This document shows, piece by piece, positions 42,773 through 51,120 of a DNA stretch of 58,929 nucleotides. The translations under genes and the position numbers were made by a program. Source of the stretch: Bizionia paragorgiae (GTDB lineage Bacteria > Bacteroidota > Bacteroidia > Flavobacteriales > Flavobacteriaceae). The stretch covers positions 22,230-81,158 of the forward strand of contig NZ_FNQK01000014.1 of assembly GCF_900107625.1 (NCBI RefSeq), in the 5' to 3' direction. Every line of letters begins with the position of its first letter. The first letter of the stretch is position 1. Below the pieces are notes generated by a model. The model made no database searches and had not been told where the DNA came from. It saw nothing but the letters and a program-made list of their open reading frames with translations.

Positions 42773-43365
42773 GCTAAATATCCAAATACAGCTAAGACCG
42801 TAAAGCCTATATACTGCATACTCGTAAAAGTTAATCCTTTATAAAAATAGAGCGGTACAGAGATTAAATCTCCAATAATCCAAAAAATCCAATTCTCAAT
42901 TTTCCTTTTGGCCATAAGCCACATACCCACAAAAAACAAAGCGGTGGTAAACGTATCTACATACGCTGTCCAGCTTGTCCACTTATCAAAAAGTTGATAA
43001 ATTACATACACCACACCTAGTGTAAGAATAAAAAGCAAGACACTAACATACTTCTCTTTTGTTGTCGTGAATGAGATTGGCGTATACTTATCTTTATCTA
43101 TTTTACGGGTCCATATATACCAACCATAAATACTCATTGCAAAGTAATAAGCATTAATCAACATATCGCCGATTAATCCCCATTTATATAACAAATAAAC
43201 AAAAATGGAAGTACTTACAATTCCTGTTGGAAAGACCCAAATTTTATTTTCTTTAGAGAACCATACCGATAACACCCCAAAAACAACGGCTATGATTTCC
43301 AAAACAATATCTAAAGTATCGTAACCGGAATACTGATCGAATAACAGATTAAAAATGTGGCTCAT
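42733..43365 (-). CDS. pnuT: PnuC/PnuT-family vitamin permease, predicted thiamine transporter
   Basis: A 210-residue inner-membrane protein with about seven helices. The WGLIGDMLINAYYFAMSIYGWYIW-like core (about 65-88) is the PnuC family signature. PnuC moves nicotinamide riboside; PnuT moves thiamine by facilitated diffusion and is common in the Bacteroidetes. The operon starts with a YkoF-like thiamine-binding protein, and a TPP-riboswitch receptor is next door, which favours PnuT. The 16-base overlap with the upstream gene and 40-base overlap with the kinase indicate coupled expression. The specificity is inferred from context, not from seen residues. Confidence 0.83.
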   Translation of the reverse strand: MSHIFNLLFDQYSGYDTLDIVLEIIAVVFGVLSVWFSKENKIWVFPTGIVSTSIFVYLLYKWGLIGDMLINAYYFAMSIYGWYIWTRKIDKDKYTPISFTTTKEKYVSVLLFILTLGVVYVIYQLFDKWTSWTAYVDTFTTALFFVGMWLMAKRKIENWIFWIIGDLISVPLYFYKGLTFTSMQYIGFTVLAVFGYLAWKKTINNAPQTL

Positions 43366-43609
43366 AATCGCGTCGGTCTGACTTTACAATTTTTATAAAT
43401 AGCACCCCGTTATCTATCAATTCGAAAGCGTTTTTAATTTCTACAGTAAGCAACGACATAATCGCATTATAATCGCCGTACACTTGGGTGCTTAACGGAT
43501 TCTCGATAACTTTTAAACCGGAAGCTCTCAGGGATTTTATAAAGCTAATAATAGCGGGTTCGAAACTGTCCTGTAAAGGTGATAATGTTAATTCTACTGA
43601 TATTTCCAT
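43349..43609 (-). CDS. YkoF/MTH1187-like thiamine-binding protein
   Basis: An 86-residue alpha/beta (ferredoxin-like) protein of the thiamine-binding YkoF/MTH1187 group. The signature is an opening strand VELTLSPLQDSFEPAI, the middle STQVYGDYNAIM, and a closing strand with FIKIV. YkoF binds thiamine and its pyrimidine. It is the promoter-proximal gene of the five-gene overlapping operon and could buffer or deliver the imported vitamin in the cytoplasm. No riboswitch was found upstream of it (43610-43725), in contrast to the receptor transcript. Confidence 0.8.
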   Translation of the reverse strand: MEISVELTLSPLQDSFEPAIISFIKSLRASGLKVIENPLSTQVYGDYNAIMSLLTVEIKNAFELIDNGVLFIKIVKSDRRDYEPHF

Positions 43610-43725
43610 AGCTGTGCAAGCTCAATAATTTGAACTATTTTAATGTTAAACTCGTGTTATGATATAAATTGTATTCTGTTTTTAGTATCTATAAAATAAT
43701 TAAAAACATTTAGAGATACTCTTCT

Positions 43726-44352
43726 TTACCCTAAAGCATAAGCACAGGTAAAACCTTCAAATTCTAAAAACTTAGTGTTGTACCGTTTTTTAAGTCCGTT
43801 ATAATCAATCCAAGCTACCGTTTCTTGATCCTTCATACAGAAAGGAATGACTAGAAAATGGCTTTTAAATAACATCCCCGGTGTGGCAAAAAGCTTGTAA
43901 AGCGACTCTTTAATTCCCCAAATCACGGTCAGTCGGTTAATATAATCAGCATCCTTCTCGTTGAGATATTCAAATTCATAAGCCACAAACTTCGAGGCGA
44001 TACGCTGAATTTTTTCACGTTGCATTTCGATATCAATTCCCACCTCGCGATCACTAACAATCACCCCCGAAAAAGTAAACGAATGGGTAATAGAAATAAA
44101 CTTCCCATCCTTTAAATGAGGCTTGCCATTTTCGTCGTAATACAAATCGGCATCGGTATACCCAAACTCGGCAAGCAAGTGTCTTACACTTAAAAAACCG
44201 CGTTGGTGCAATTCGCTTTTCATTCCAGCCAAGCGGATCGCACTCTCTGGTCTTAAGGTAATTGGTGCCAATAAATCACTATAGGACTCCTCAATTTTCC
44301 AGATTTTAACAGTAGTTTGTGAGTTTTCAATAATGGTTTTATAAAGAGGCAT
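43726..44352 (-). CDS. 4'-phosphopantetheinyl transferase
   Basis: A 208-residue Sfp/AcpT-type enzyme that moves phosphopantetheine from CoA to carrier proteins. Metal and CoA motifs are VGIDIEMQREKI (Asp, Glu) and VIWGIKESLYKLF (Trp, Lys, Glu). The ISITHSF segment precedes them. The twofold Sfp-like length suggests a broad-specificity enzyme. It is divergent from ahcY with 149 bases between; in flavobacteria this pair is commonly adjacent. No carrier protein gene is nearby, so the target is unknown. Confidence 0.9.
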   Translation of the reverse strand: MPLYKTIIENSQTTVKIWKIEESYSDLLAPITLRPESAIRLAGMKSELHQRGFLSVRHLLAEFGYTDADLYYDENGKPHLKDGKFISITHSFTFSGVIVSDREVGIDIEMQREKIQRIASKFVAYEFEYLNEKDADYINRLTVIWGIKESLYKLFATPGMLFKSHFLVIPFCMKDQETVAWIDYNGLKKRYNTKFLEFEGFTCAYALG

Positions 44353-44375
44353 TTAATATTCTGAATGTTATTGAT

Positions 44376-44383
44376 TATCTTTG
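44376..44383 (+). promoter_or_regulatory. Candidate -7 element for ahcY
   Basis: TATCTTTG fits TAnnTTTG and lies 118 bases before the ahcY ATG, giving a leader of about 110 bases. No good TTG -33 box is seen. I looked for SAM- and SAH-type riboswitch features in the leader and found none. Confidence 0.4.
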
Positions 44384-44501
44384 CAGTCTGAAATTTTATA
44401 GTAAATAGAGCCCAATGGCTACTTTTCAGTTTTGGTTGACGAATTTAAGCTATTTTAAGTTTAACCCAAAGTTGCAAAGCGAATAAAACTTAAAACACAT
44501 T

Positions 44502-45818
44502 ATGAGTACAAAAACAATTGCATACGTACCTAACAAAGTTAAAGACATGTCTTTAGCTGATTGGGGAAGAAAAGAAATAGAATTAGCCGAAGCAGAGATG
44601 CCAGGATTAATGAGTTTACGCGAAGAGTACAAAGACGCACAACCTTTAAAAGGAGCACGTATTGCAGGGTGTTTACACATGACTATTCAAACTGCTGTTT
44701 TAATCGAAACCTTACAGGCTTTGGGTGCAGAAGTAACATGGAGTTCTTGTAACATTTTCTCTACTCAAGATCAAGCTGCTGCTGCTATTGCCGCTGCAGG
44801 AACTGCGGTTTACGCTTGGAAAGATATGACAGAAGAGGAATTTGACTGGTGTATCGAGCAAACTTTATTTTTTGGTGAAGACAGAAAACCTTTAAATATG
44901 ATCCTTGATGACGGAGGTGATTTAACTAATATGGTATTAGATAAATACCCTGAATTAGCAGCAGGAATTAACGGTTTATCTGAAGAAACAACAACTGGTG
45001 TTCACCGTTTATACGAACGTATGAAAAACGGAACACTTCCAATGCCAGCGATTAACGTTAACGATAGTGTAACAAAATCTAAATTCGATAACAAATACGG
45101 ATGTCGTGAGAGTGCTGTAGATGCTGTACGTCGTGCTACCGATATTATGTTGGCAGGAAAACGTGTTGTTGTTTGTGGTTACGGTGATGTTGGTAAAGGT
45201 ACAGCCGCTTCTTTTAAAGGTGCTGGTAGTATTGTTACTGTTACCGAAATCGATCCTATATGTGCGCTTCAAGCGGCTATGGATGGTTTTGAAGTTAAGA
45301 AACTTGAAACCGTTGTAAAAACAGCAGATATTGTTATTACCACTACAGGAAATAAAGATATCGTTCGTGGCGAGCACTTTAAAGCGATGAAAGATAAAAC
45401 CATCGTTTGTAACATCGGACATTTTGATAACGAAATTCAAGTGTCTTGGTTAAATGATAACTATGGTGATACTAAAAATACGATTAAACCTCAGGTAGAC
45501 AAATATACTATCGACGGTAAAGATATTATTTTACTAGCCGAAGGGCGTTTAGTAAACTTAGGTTGCGCTACGGGTCACCCTAGTTTTGTAATGAGTAACT
45601 CATTTACTAACCAGACTTTAGCTCAAATCGAATTATGGACAAACAGAGACGCTTACAAAAATGAAGTGTATATGTTGCCTAAGCACCTTGATGAGAAAGT
45701 AGCAAAATTACACCTAGAGAAAATTGGTGTTGAGCTTACCGAGTTAAAACAAGATCAAGCAGAATATATTGGTGTTGAAGTTGAAGGGCCTTACAAACCA
45801 GAATACTACAGATACTAG
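44502..45818 (+). CDS. ahcY: Adenosylhomocysteinase
   Basis: A 438-residue NAD-dependent enzyme that splits S-adenosylhomocysteine to adenosine and homocysteine, keeping methylation reactions going. The NAD site is [17 protein letters not shown] near residue 220, and the catalytic and substrate segments include [31 protein letters not shown] and [17 protein letters not shown], ending in PYKPEYYRY. Strongly A/T-ending, uniform codons suggest high expression. It is a single gene. Confidence 0.97.
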   Translation: MSTKTIAYVPNKVKDMSLADWGRKEIELAEAEMPGLMSLREEYKDAQPLKGARIAGCLHMTIQTAVLIETLQALGAEVTWSSCNIFSTQDQAAAAIAAAGTAVYAWKDMTEEEFDWCIEQTLFFGEDRKPLNMILDDGGDLTNMVLDKYPELAAGINGLSEETTTGVHRLYERMKNGTLPMPAINVNDSVTKSKFDNKYGCRESAVDAVRRATDIMLAGKRVVVCGYGDVGKGTAASFKGAGSIVTVTEIDPICALQAAMDGFEVKKLETVVKTADIVITTTGNKDIVRGEHFKAMKDKTIVCNIGHFDNEIQVSWLNDNYGDTKNTIKPQVDKYTIDGKDIILLAEGRLVNLGCATGHPSFVMSNSFTNQTLAQIELWTNRDAYKNEVYMLPKHLDEKVAKLHLEKIGVELTELKQDQAEYIGVEVEGPYKPEYYRY

Positions 45819-45852
45819 AAACCGGCAGTTAGCCCGTTTAATACTTATAAAT

Positions 45853-45887
45853 ATCCCAAGCACGCTATGTGTTTGGGATATTTTTTT
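45853..45887 (+). terminator. Terminator after ahcY
   Basis: ATATCCCAAGCAC and GTGTTTGGGATAT form a stem with one unpaired base, followed by a T run, about 35 bases after the ahcY stop. It ends next to the dispersed repeat at 45888. Confidence 0.75.
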
Positions 45888-45972
45888 GGCGTTACCACAA
45901 GGGTCGGGCTTTCCGCAGTCGCTTCCCAATACCTATTGGGAGAGCTCCAACAGATGCTATAATCCCTAACGC
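45888..45972. repeat. 85-nt dispersed palindromic element, copy 2
   Basis: It starts GGCGTTACCACAAGGGTCGG and ends with AATCCCTAACGC. It matches the reverse complement of 2400-2481 over the ACCACAAGGGTC and GGCTTTCC boxes and in the outer boxes. The central part differs (AATACCTATTGGGAGAGC). The ends GGCGTTA and TAACGC are inverted, as in REP-like or MITE-like elements. The rest of the gap 45819-46093 holds only the ahcY terminator and a hairpin near 46035-46066. Confidence 0.75.
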
Positions 45973-46036
45973 AACACCAAGGCCCCTAATAGGCAGCCGT
46001 ATAAATTACACACCCAAAACCCAATTATAGGAACAA

Positions 46037-46066
46037 AAAAAAACGCCTTTTCAATTAAGAAAAAGC
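46037..46066 (-). terminator. Terminator after rpmA
   Basis: AAAACGCCTTTT and AAAAGCGTTT can pair across a short A/T loop 28 bases past the rpmA stop on the minus strand. Part of the stem is A/T only, so the call is moderate. Confidence 0.6.
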
Positions 46067-46093
46067 GTTTAATATATTTAAAAGAATATGTTT

Positions 46094-46354
46094 CTAAGCT
46101 TCAAAAGGCTCGATTGAAACGTAAGACTTGTTGTCTTTCTTTCTTGTAAATTTTACAAGACCATCTACTTTAGCGTGTAAAGTGTGATCTTTTCCTTGGT
46201 ATACGTTTTCACCTGGGTGATGCGTGTTACCACGTTGTCTTATGATAATGTTTCCAGCAATAGCAGCTTGTCCACCAAAAATCTTAACACCTAAACGTTT
46301 CGATTCTGATTCTCTACCATTTTTAGAACTACCAACTCCTTTTTTATGAGCCAT
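46094..46354 (-). CDS. rpmA: 50S ribosomal protein L27
   Basis: An 86-residue ribosomal protein. The N-terminus [22 protein letters not shown] reaches the peptidyl-transferase centre, and IIRQRGTxFHPG is represented by [16 protein letters not shown]. No N-terminal extension that would need cleavage is present. It follows rplU by 27 bases in the usual rplU-rpmA operon. Confidence 0.98.
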   Translation of the reverse strand: MAHKKGVGSSKNGRESESKRLGVKIFGGQAAIAGNIIIRQRGNTHHPGENVYQGKDHTLHAKVDGLVKFTRKKDNKSYVSIEPFEA

Positions 46355-46381
46355 TGTCTTAAGGTTTTATAATGTTAATAA

Positions 46382-46861
46382 TTAGCTTAATGCAGCAATT
46401 AATTCAGCTTTCTTCATAGAAGAGTAACCTGAAATTTCTTTTGCTTTCGCCATATCTCTTAATTCAGCAACTGTTAAGTTACTTAAATCTTGATTTGCAT
46501 CTGCTTTCGCTTCAGCTTTGGCTTCTTTTTTCGGAGCAGCTTTTGCTCCTGAAGTTAAAATATCTCCAATTACGATTTCAGAAAGGGCTTGTCTGTGACC
46601 GTTTTTCTTACGGTATCCTTTTCTTCTTTTCTTTTTGAAAACAATAACTTTATCACCTTGAAGGTGCTTTAAGACTTTCGCACTTACTTGTGCTCCACCT
46701 ATAGCTGGGGCGCCTAAAGTTACATTATCACCATCAGCAATTAAAAGAACTTTGTCGAAAGATACTTCTTTCCCTTCTTCTATTGCCAAACGGTTTACGT
46801 AAACTTTTTGGTCTTTTTCAACTTTAAATTGATGCCCTGCTATCTCTACAATTGCGTACAT
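46382..46861 (-). CDS. rplU: 50S ribosomal protein L21 with C-terminal SAP/Rho_N-like extension
   Basis: A 159-residue L21; the ribosomal core is about 1-103 (YAIVEIAGHQFKVEKD, then KKKRRKGYRKKNGHRQ). A linker rich in Ala, Lys and Glu (about 104-124) joins a 35-residue C-terminal module (LTVAELRDMAKAKEISGYSS, MKKAELIAAL) that looks like a SAP/Rho N-terminal helix-extended-helix nucleic-acid-binding motif. E. coli L21 has 103 residues, so the module is an addition that may bind RNA or DNA outside the ribosome core. A consensus promoter lies at 46901-46931. Confidence 0.93.
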   Translation of the reverse strand: MYAIVEIAGHQFKVEKDQKVYVNRLAIEEGKEVSFDKVLLIADGDNVTLGAPAIGGAQVSAKVLKHLQGDKVIVFKKKRRKGYRKKNGHRQALSEIVIGDILTSGAKAAPKKEAKAEAKADANQDLSNLTVAELRDMAKAKEISGYSSMKKAELIAALS

Positions 46862-46900
46862 AGCGTAACGTTTTATTTAATTAAATTGATAAAATGAGTG

Positions 46901-46931
46901 CAAATATAACTCTAATTAATTAATCTACAAA
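46901..46931 (-). promoter_or_regulatory. Consensus Bacteroidetes promoter of rplU-rpmA
   Basis: On the minus strand TTTG (46928-46931), 19 bases, then TATATTTG (46901-46908). This is a near-ideal match to TTTG / TAnnTTTG. Transcription would begin about 35 bases before the rplU ATG, and the leader has no Shine-Dalgarno sequence. Confidence 0.8.
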
Positions 46932-46944
46932 CGTTTTATGTAAT

Positions 46945-47388
46945 TTACGGCATATTATTACTGTTTTTTAATAGCTGCATACACGTTAAGGTTAATACAA
47001 CCGTTGTCGCAAAGCCCATAATAGCCACCACAAAAGTAACCAAACCAACCCCTACACTGTAATCACCACCATATTGATCTAGTAGTTTACTTAAAAACAA
47101 AGAATCAATTTCCGTGGCATAAAACAAGAAAAATACAGTAAATAGTAGGGTCGCAATAAATCCAGATACTAACCCCACTGTAATTCCTCCTGTATAGGTA
47201 AAGTTTTCGCCCTGCTCCAATTTATAATACCTAATCGTTTCGTAAATACCAAAACCAGTAACGACCCCATTAAACAAACTAAACAAGGGGTTGGTATGCC
47301 ATCCAAACAATGATACTATTAAAAAGAATGCTATTAATAAAGCACTCATTACAATTCCAAATCTTACGGGTAGTGCTATGTTTTTCAT
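46945..47388 (-). CDS. DUF4199 membrane protein
   Basis: A 147-residue membrane protein with four helices, recognised as DUF4199 by its length and the GIYETIRYYKLEQGENFTYTG-like loop between helices two and three. Bacteroidetes genomes carry several copies of this family; none has a known role. It is upstream of rplU on the same strand but separated by the rplU promoter. Confidence 0.75.
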   Translation of the reverse strand: MKNIALPVRFGIVMSALLIAFFLIVSLFGWHTNPLFSLFNGVVTGFGIYETIRYYKLEQGENFTYTGGITVGLVSGFIATLLFTVFFLFYATEIDSLFLSKLLDQYGGDYSVGVGLVTFVVAIMGFATTVVLTLTCMQLLKNSNNMP

Positions 47389-47584
47389 ACTATTAATGGT
47401 GTTTATTTTATTTGATGTGTTTTAAAGTTCGGAAAATAAATTGGTTTTTAACCTATAACTATTTATTTTTTAAGGACTAAGCCACTCAAAACCCCTAACA
47501 ATTCTTATTTTTGGTAAACGCTTGTAACAAAAAGCACCTTTTACAGACCTATATTTATATTGAATAACTAAAACAATCTCAAAA

Positions 47585-48904
47585 ATGAAAAAAAATGTAT
47601 TCTCGTTAGCAGCTTTGCTTTTAGCCAGTATATCTATGCACGCTCAAGAAGTAAAGTTTGAAGAGTATGATTTAGATAATGGCATGCACGTTATTTTACA
47701 TCAAGACAATTCTGCACCTGTAGTTACTACTTCTGTTATGTACCACGTAGGTGCAAAAGATGAACACCCAGAACGCACAGGAATGGCTCACTTTTTCGAA
47801 CATTTATTATTCGAAGGTACTCAAAACATCCCTAGAGGTGAATGGTTTACTATCGTATCTTCTAATGGTGGTAGTAATAATGCAAATACAACAGACGACA
47901 GAACGTACTACTACGAAGTATTCCCTTCTAACAATTTAGAATTAGGATTATGGATGGAGTCCGAGCGTTTGTTACACCCAATCATTAACCAAATTGGTGT
48001 AGATACGCAAAACGAGGTTGTTAAAGAAGAAAAACGTTTACGAGTAGATAACCAACCTTACGGTAAGTTTATTGAGAATGTTAAACTTCATATGTTTAAA
48101 AAACACCCGTATAAAGGAACAACAATTGGTAAAATGGAACACCTTGATGCCGCTTCTTTAGAAGAGTTTCAAGCCTTTAACAAAAAATTCTATGTACCAA
48201 ACAACGCCGTTTTAGTTGTCGCTGGTGATATTGATGTTGCCGAAACAAAGAAAATGATAGAAGACTATTTCGGACCGATTCCTAGAGGTGAGGATATTGT
48301 TAGAAACTTCCCGAAAGAAGATCCTATTACCGAAACTATAAAAGCAAAGGCTTACGATAGTAACATTCAGATTCCTGCGATAATGACTGCTTACAGAACG
48401 CCAGCAATGACCGAGCGTGATGCTTATGTATTGGATATGATTTCTAGTTATTTAAGTGACGGGAAATCTTCAGTTTTATACAAAAAACTAGTAGACGATA
48501 AAAAAATGGCATTACAAGTTGGTGCTTTTAACTTAAGTCAAGAAGATTACGGGACTTACATTTTATTCGGTTTACCATTAGGAGATACAACTCTAGAAAC
48601 TCTTTTAGCTGAAATAGACGAAGAAGTTGTAAAAATCCAAAATGAATTAATCACCGAAAAAGATCACCAAAAACTGCTTAATAAGTTTGAAAACAACTTT
48701 GTAAACGCAAACTCTAGCGTTTCTGGAATCGCAAACTCTTTAGCACGTTACTATATGCTATATGGTGATGTAAATTTAATTAATACTGAGATCGAAATCT
48801 ACAAATCGATTACAAGAGAAGAGATTCAAGCAGCAGCAAAAAAATACTTAAAACCAAACCAACGCTTAATCTTAGAGTATTTACCTCAAAAAGACGACGA
48901 GTAA
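47585..48904 (+). CDS. M16-family zinc peptidase, catalytic subunit
   Basis: A 439-residue exported peptidase. The signal peptide ends near MHAQE (about residue 20). The inverted zinc motif HxxEH is His69-Phe-Phe-Glu72-His73 in MAHFFEHLLFEG, and the second glutamate is expected in the NEVVKEEKRLRVD helix. It has the two-domain M16B half length, so it should pair with a second subunit; the next gene, 80 bases downstream, encodes one. The pair probably degrades peptides in the periplasm. Confidence 0.92.
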   Translation: MKKNVFSLAALLLASISMHAQEVKFEEYDLDNGMHVILHQDNSAPVVTTSVMYHVGAKDEHPERTGMAHFFEHLLFEGTQNIPRGEWFTIVSSNGGSNNANTTDDRTYYYEVFPSNNLELGLWMESERLLHPIINQIGVDTQNEVVKEEKRLRVDNQPYGKFIENVKLHMFKKHPYKGTTIGKMEHLDAASLEEFQAFNKKFYVPNNAVLVVAGDIDVAETKKMIEDYFGPIPRGEDIVRNFPKEDPITETIKAKAYDSNIQIPAIMTAYRTPAMTERDAYVLDMISSYLSDGKSSVLYKKLVDDKKMALQVGAFNLSQEDYGTYILFGLPLGDTTLETLLAEIDEEVVKIQNELITEKDHQKLLNKFENNFVNANSSVSGIANSLARYYMLYGDVNLINTEIEIYKSITREEIQAAAKKYLKPNQRLILEYLPQKDDE

Positions 48905-48984
48905 GATATACTTTTAAACAGACGCTTTCCTTTATATATAACGAAAGCACCATTTAAAACTGATATTAAATCAAAAACACACCA

Positions 48985-51063
48985 ATGAAAACTAAAATAA
49001 CAACACTTATAGCATTGTTTTTATTATCTCTTTCTGCAACAGCACAAATAGATAGATCAGTGCAACCAAAACCAGGACCAGCTCCAAAAATCACTTTGGA
49101 AGTCCCAGGTGAATTTGAACTTAAAAACGGACTTAAAGTACTAGTCGTAGAAAACCACAAACTACCACGTGTATCTTATACATTACGTATTGATAACAAA
49201 CCTCACGCTGAAGGTAAAACGGCAGGAGTCTCTAGTATCTTAGGTGCTATGCTAGGAAATGGAACACTAAACATTTCTAAAGATGATTTTAACGAAGAAA
49301 TCGACTTCCTAGGAGCGCGTCTTAGCTTTAATGCGCAAGGTGCCTCAGCAAGTGCGCTTTCAAAATATTCGGAGCGTATTATGGAATTAATGGCCGATGC
49401 TGCTATTAACCCACTTTTAACAGAAGAAGAATTCGAAAAAGAAAAAGCTAAAGCTATCGAAGGCATTAAATCTAACACTAAAAGTGTAGATGCTATCGCC
49501 TCTCGTGTAGGTGGTGCTTTATCTTTCGGTAAAAACCACCCTTACGGAGAATTTGTTACCGAAGAAACACTAAACAATATCACTATCGATAATATACGTG
49601 CTTATTACCAAAAATACTTCAACCCTAACCACGCTTATCTAGTAATTGTTGGTGATATTGATTTTGATACGGTTAAAAAGCAGGTTAAAAAATACTTTAA
49701 AAAATGGGAAGAAGACGCTGGGATTATCACCACTGTTCCAAAGCCATTAGACAATGTACAGTACACCCAAATTAGCTTTATCGATATGCCAAACGCGGTT
49801 CAGTCTAATATATCGGTAACAAACAACGTCTCTCTAAAAATGGACGATCCAGATTACCACGCTGTTTTAATTGCTAATAAAATTTTAGGTGGCGGGTTTG
49901 ACTCTTACTTAAACATGAATTTACGTGAAGAACACGGCTATACTTATGGTGCGCGTTCTAGCGTAGGAACAGACCGTTATGGAGCATCTCGTTTTACAGC
50001 AGGTACCTCGGTAAGAAATGCTGTTACCGATAGCGCTGTAGTAGAAAGCTTAAAAGAAATTAAACGTATTAAAACAACTCCTGTTACTGCTGAAGCTTTA
50101 CGTAATGCTAAAGCAAAATATGTTGGTGACTTTGTACTTGCTTTAGAAAGCCCAAGCACAGTAGCACGTTATGCTCTAAACATTAAAGTAAATAACCTGC
50201 CTAAAGATTTCTATAAAACGTACTTAGAAAAAATTAATGCGGTAACTATAGACGATGTACAACGTGTAGCTAACAAATACTTCTCTACCGATAACGCGAG
50301 AGTTATTGTTGTAGGAAAAGGTAGTGAAGTGATTCCAAACTTAGAAAAAACAGGATTAACAATTAAGTATTTCGATACTTACGCTAACCCTGTAGACAAA
50401 CCCGTATTTTCTAAACCAATCCCTGCAGGTGTTACCGCTCAAACAGTAATCAGCGATTATATCACTGCTATTGGAGGTAAAGACAACTTAGAAAAAGTAA
50501 ACACGCTTTTAGTAGAAGCTGATATGACTATCCAAGGAGCGCCTTTTGCTCCAAAAGCAATCATTAAAAGAATGACTCCAAACAAATTCTCTATGGAAGT
50601 TAACGTAGAAGGAATGGGGACATTAATGAAGCAAAAGTTTAACGGTACTACAGGTTACCAAGAACAACAAGGTCAAAGAAAACCTTTATCGGATAAAGAA
50701 ATTGCTGAAAAGAAAGCTGAAATTGGACTGTTCGAAGAATTACACCTTAAGCCTTCAGAAGTTACTCTAGAATCTATTGTAACCGTAGAAGACAAAGACG
50801 CTTATAAGGTAAAAGTGACTAAAGGGGACGACACGTCGTTTAAATATTACGATGTAGAAAGCAAACTGTTAATTCGTAACGAATCGACTAAAGAAATGCA
50901 AGGACAATCACTAACCTCTACCGAAGATATCTCTGATTACAAGGTAGTGAATGGTGTTATGATTCCTCATCAACAACAAATTACTAACGGACCGCAAATC
51001 ATTATTTTAAAAGCAAACACTGTTAAAATAAATGAAGAAATTTCGGCTGACGATTTTAATTAA
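48985..51063 (+). CDS. M16-family non-catalytic subunit with LolA-like C-terminal domain
   Basis: A 692-residue exported protein with a signal peptide ending at SATAQ (about residue 21). Residues about 25-460 are an M16 half, but the HxxEH place reads VSSILGAMLGNG, so it has no zinc site. It keeps the Arg/Tyr substrate-clamp segment LREEHGYTYGARS that the partner lacks. Residues about 485-692 are an added domain of beta strands resembling LolA/LolB-type lipoprotein-binding folds (LLVEADMTIQGAPF opening). It forms a heterodimer with the preceding peptidase, by analogy with known M16B alpha/beta pairs. The extra domain is the unusual part. Confidence 0.88.
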   Translation: MKTKITTLIALFLLSLSATAQIDRSVQPKPGPAPKITLEVPGEFELKNGLKVLVVENHKLPRVSYTLRIDNKPHAEGKTAGVSSILGAMLGNGTLNISKDDFNEEIDFLGARLSFNAQGASASALSKYSERIMELMADAAINPLLTEEEFEKEKAKAIEGIKSNTKSVDAIASRVGGALSFGKNHPYGEFVTEETLNNITIDNIRAYYQKYFNPNHAYLVIVGDIDFDTVKKQVKKYFKKWEEDAGIITTVPKPLDNVQYTQISFIDMPNAVQSNISVTNNVSLKMDDPDYHAVLIANKILGGGFDSYLNMNLREEHGYTYGARSSVGTDRYGASRFTAGTSVRNAVTDSAVVESLKEIKRIKTTPVTAEALRNAKAKYVGDFVLALESPSTVARYALNIKVNNLPKDFYKTYLEKINAVTIDDVQRVANKYFSTDNARVIVVGKGSEVIPNLEKTGLTIKYFDTYANPVDKPVFSKPIPAGVTAQTVISDYITAIGGKDNLEKVNTLLVEADMTIQGAPFAPKAIIKRMTPNKFSMEVNVEGMGTLMKQKFNGTTGYQEQQGQRKPLSDKEIAEKKAEIGLFEELHLKPSEVTLESIVTVEDKDAYKVKVTKGDDTSFKYYDVESKLLIRNESTKEMQGQSLTSTEDISDYKVVNGVMIPHQQQITNGPQIIILKANTVKINEEISADDFN

Positions 51064-51087
51064 TCAATCGCTTATAGTAAACCTTAA

Positions 51088-51120
51088 AACCGATGCTTTT
51101 ACAAGTATCGGTTTTTTTTA
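51088..51120. terminator. Terminator between the M16 pair and the EamA transporter
   Basis: AAACCGATGCTT and AAGTATCGGTTT form a stem with one mismatch, followed by a T run. It is 24 bases past the M16 stop and abuts the stop codon of the convergent transporter gene. Confidence 0.75.

Noticed and set aside
42194-43365. Nicotinamide riboside salvage (PnuC plus NadR) as the sole reading of these genes
   Set aside because: Not excluded, but the YkoF-like gene in the same operon and the TPP-riboswitch receptor next to it make thiamine the better-supported substrate.
43610-43725. Possible second TPP riboswitch before the thiamine-binding gene
   Set aside because: No CTGAGA or GGGAA-type elements are present on the minus strand in this gap.
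44353-44501. Possible SAM or SAH riboswitch before ahcY
   Set aside because: The leader lacks the conserved cores of these switches; only weak A/T-rich pairing is seen.
45009-45440. Antisense frame of 143 codons in ahcY
   Set aside because: Composition is the mirror of highly biased ahcY codons; no family resemblance.
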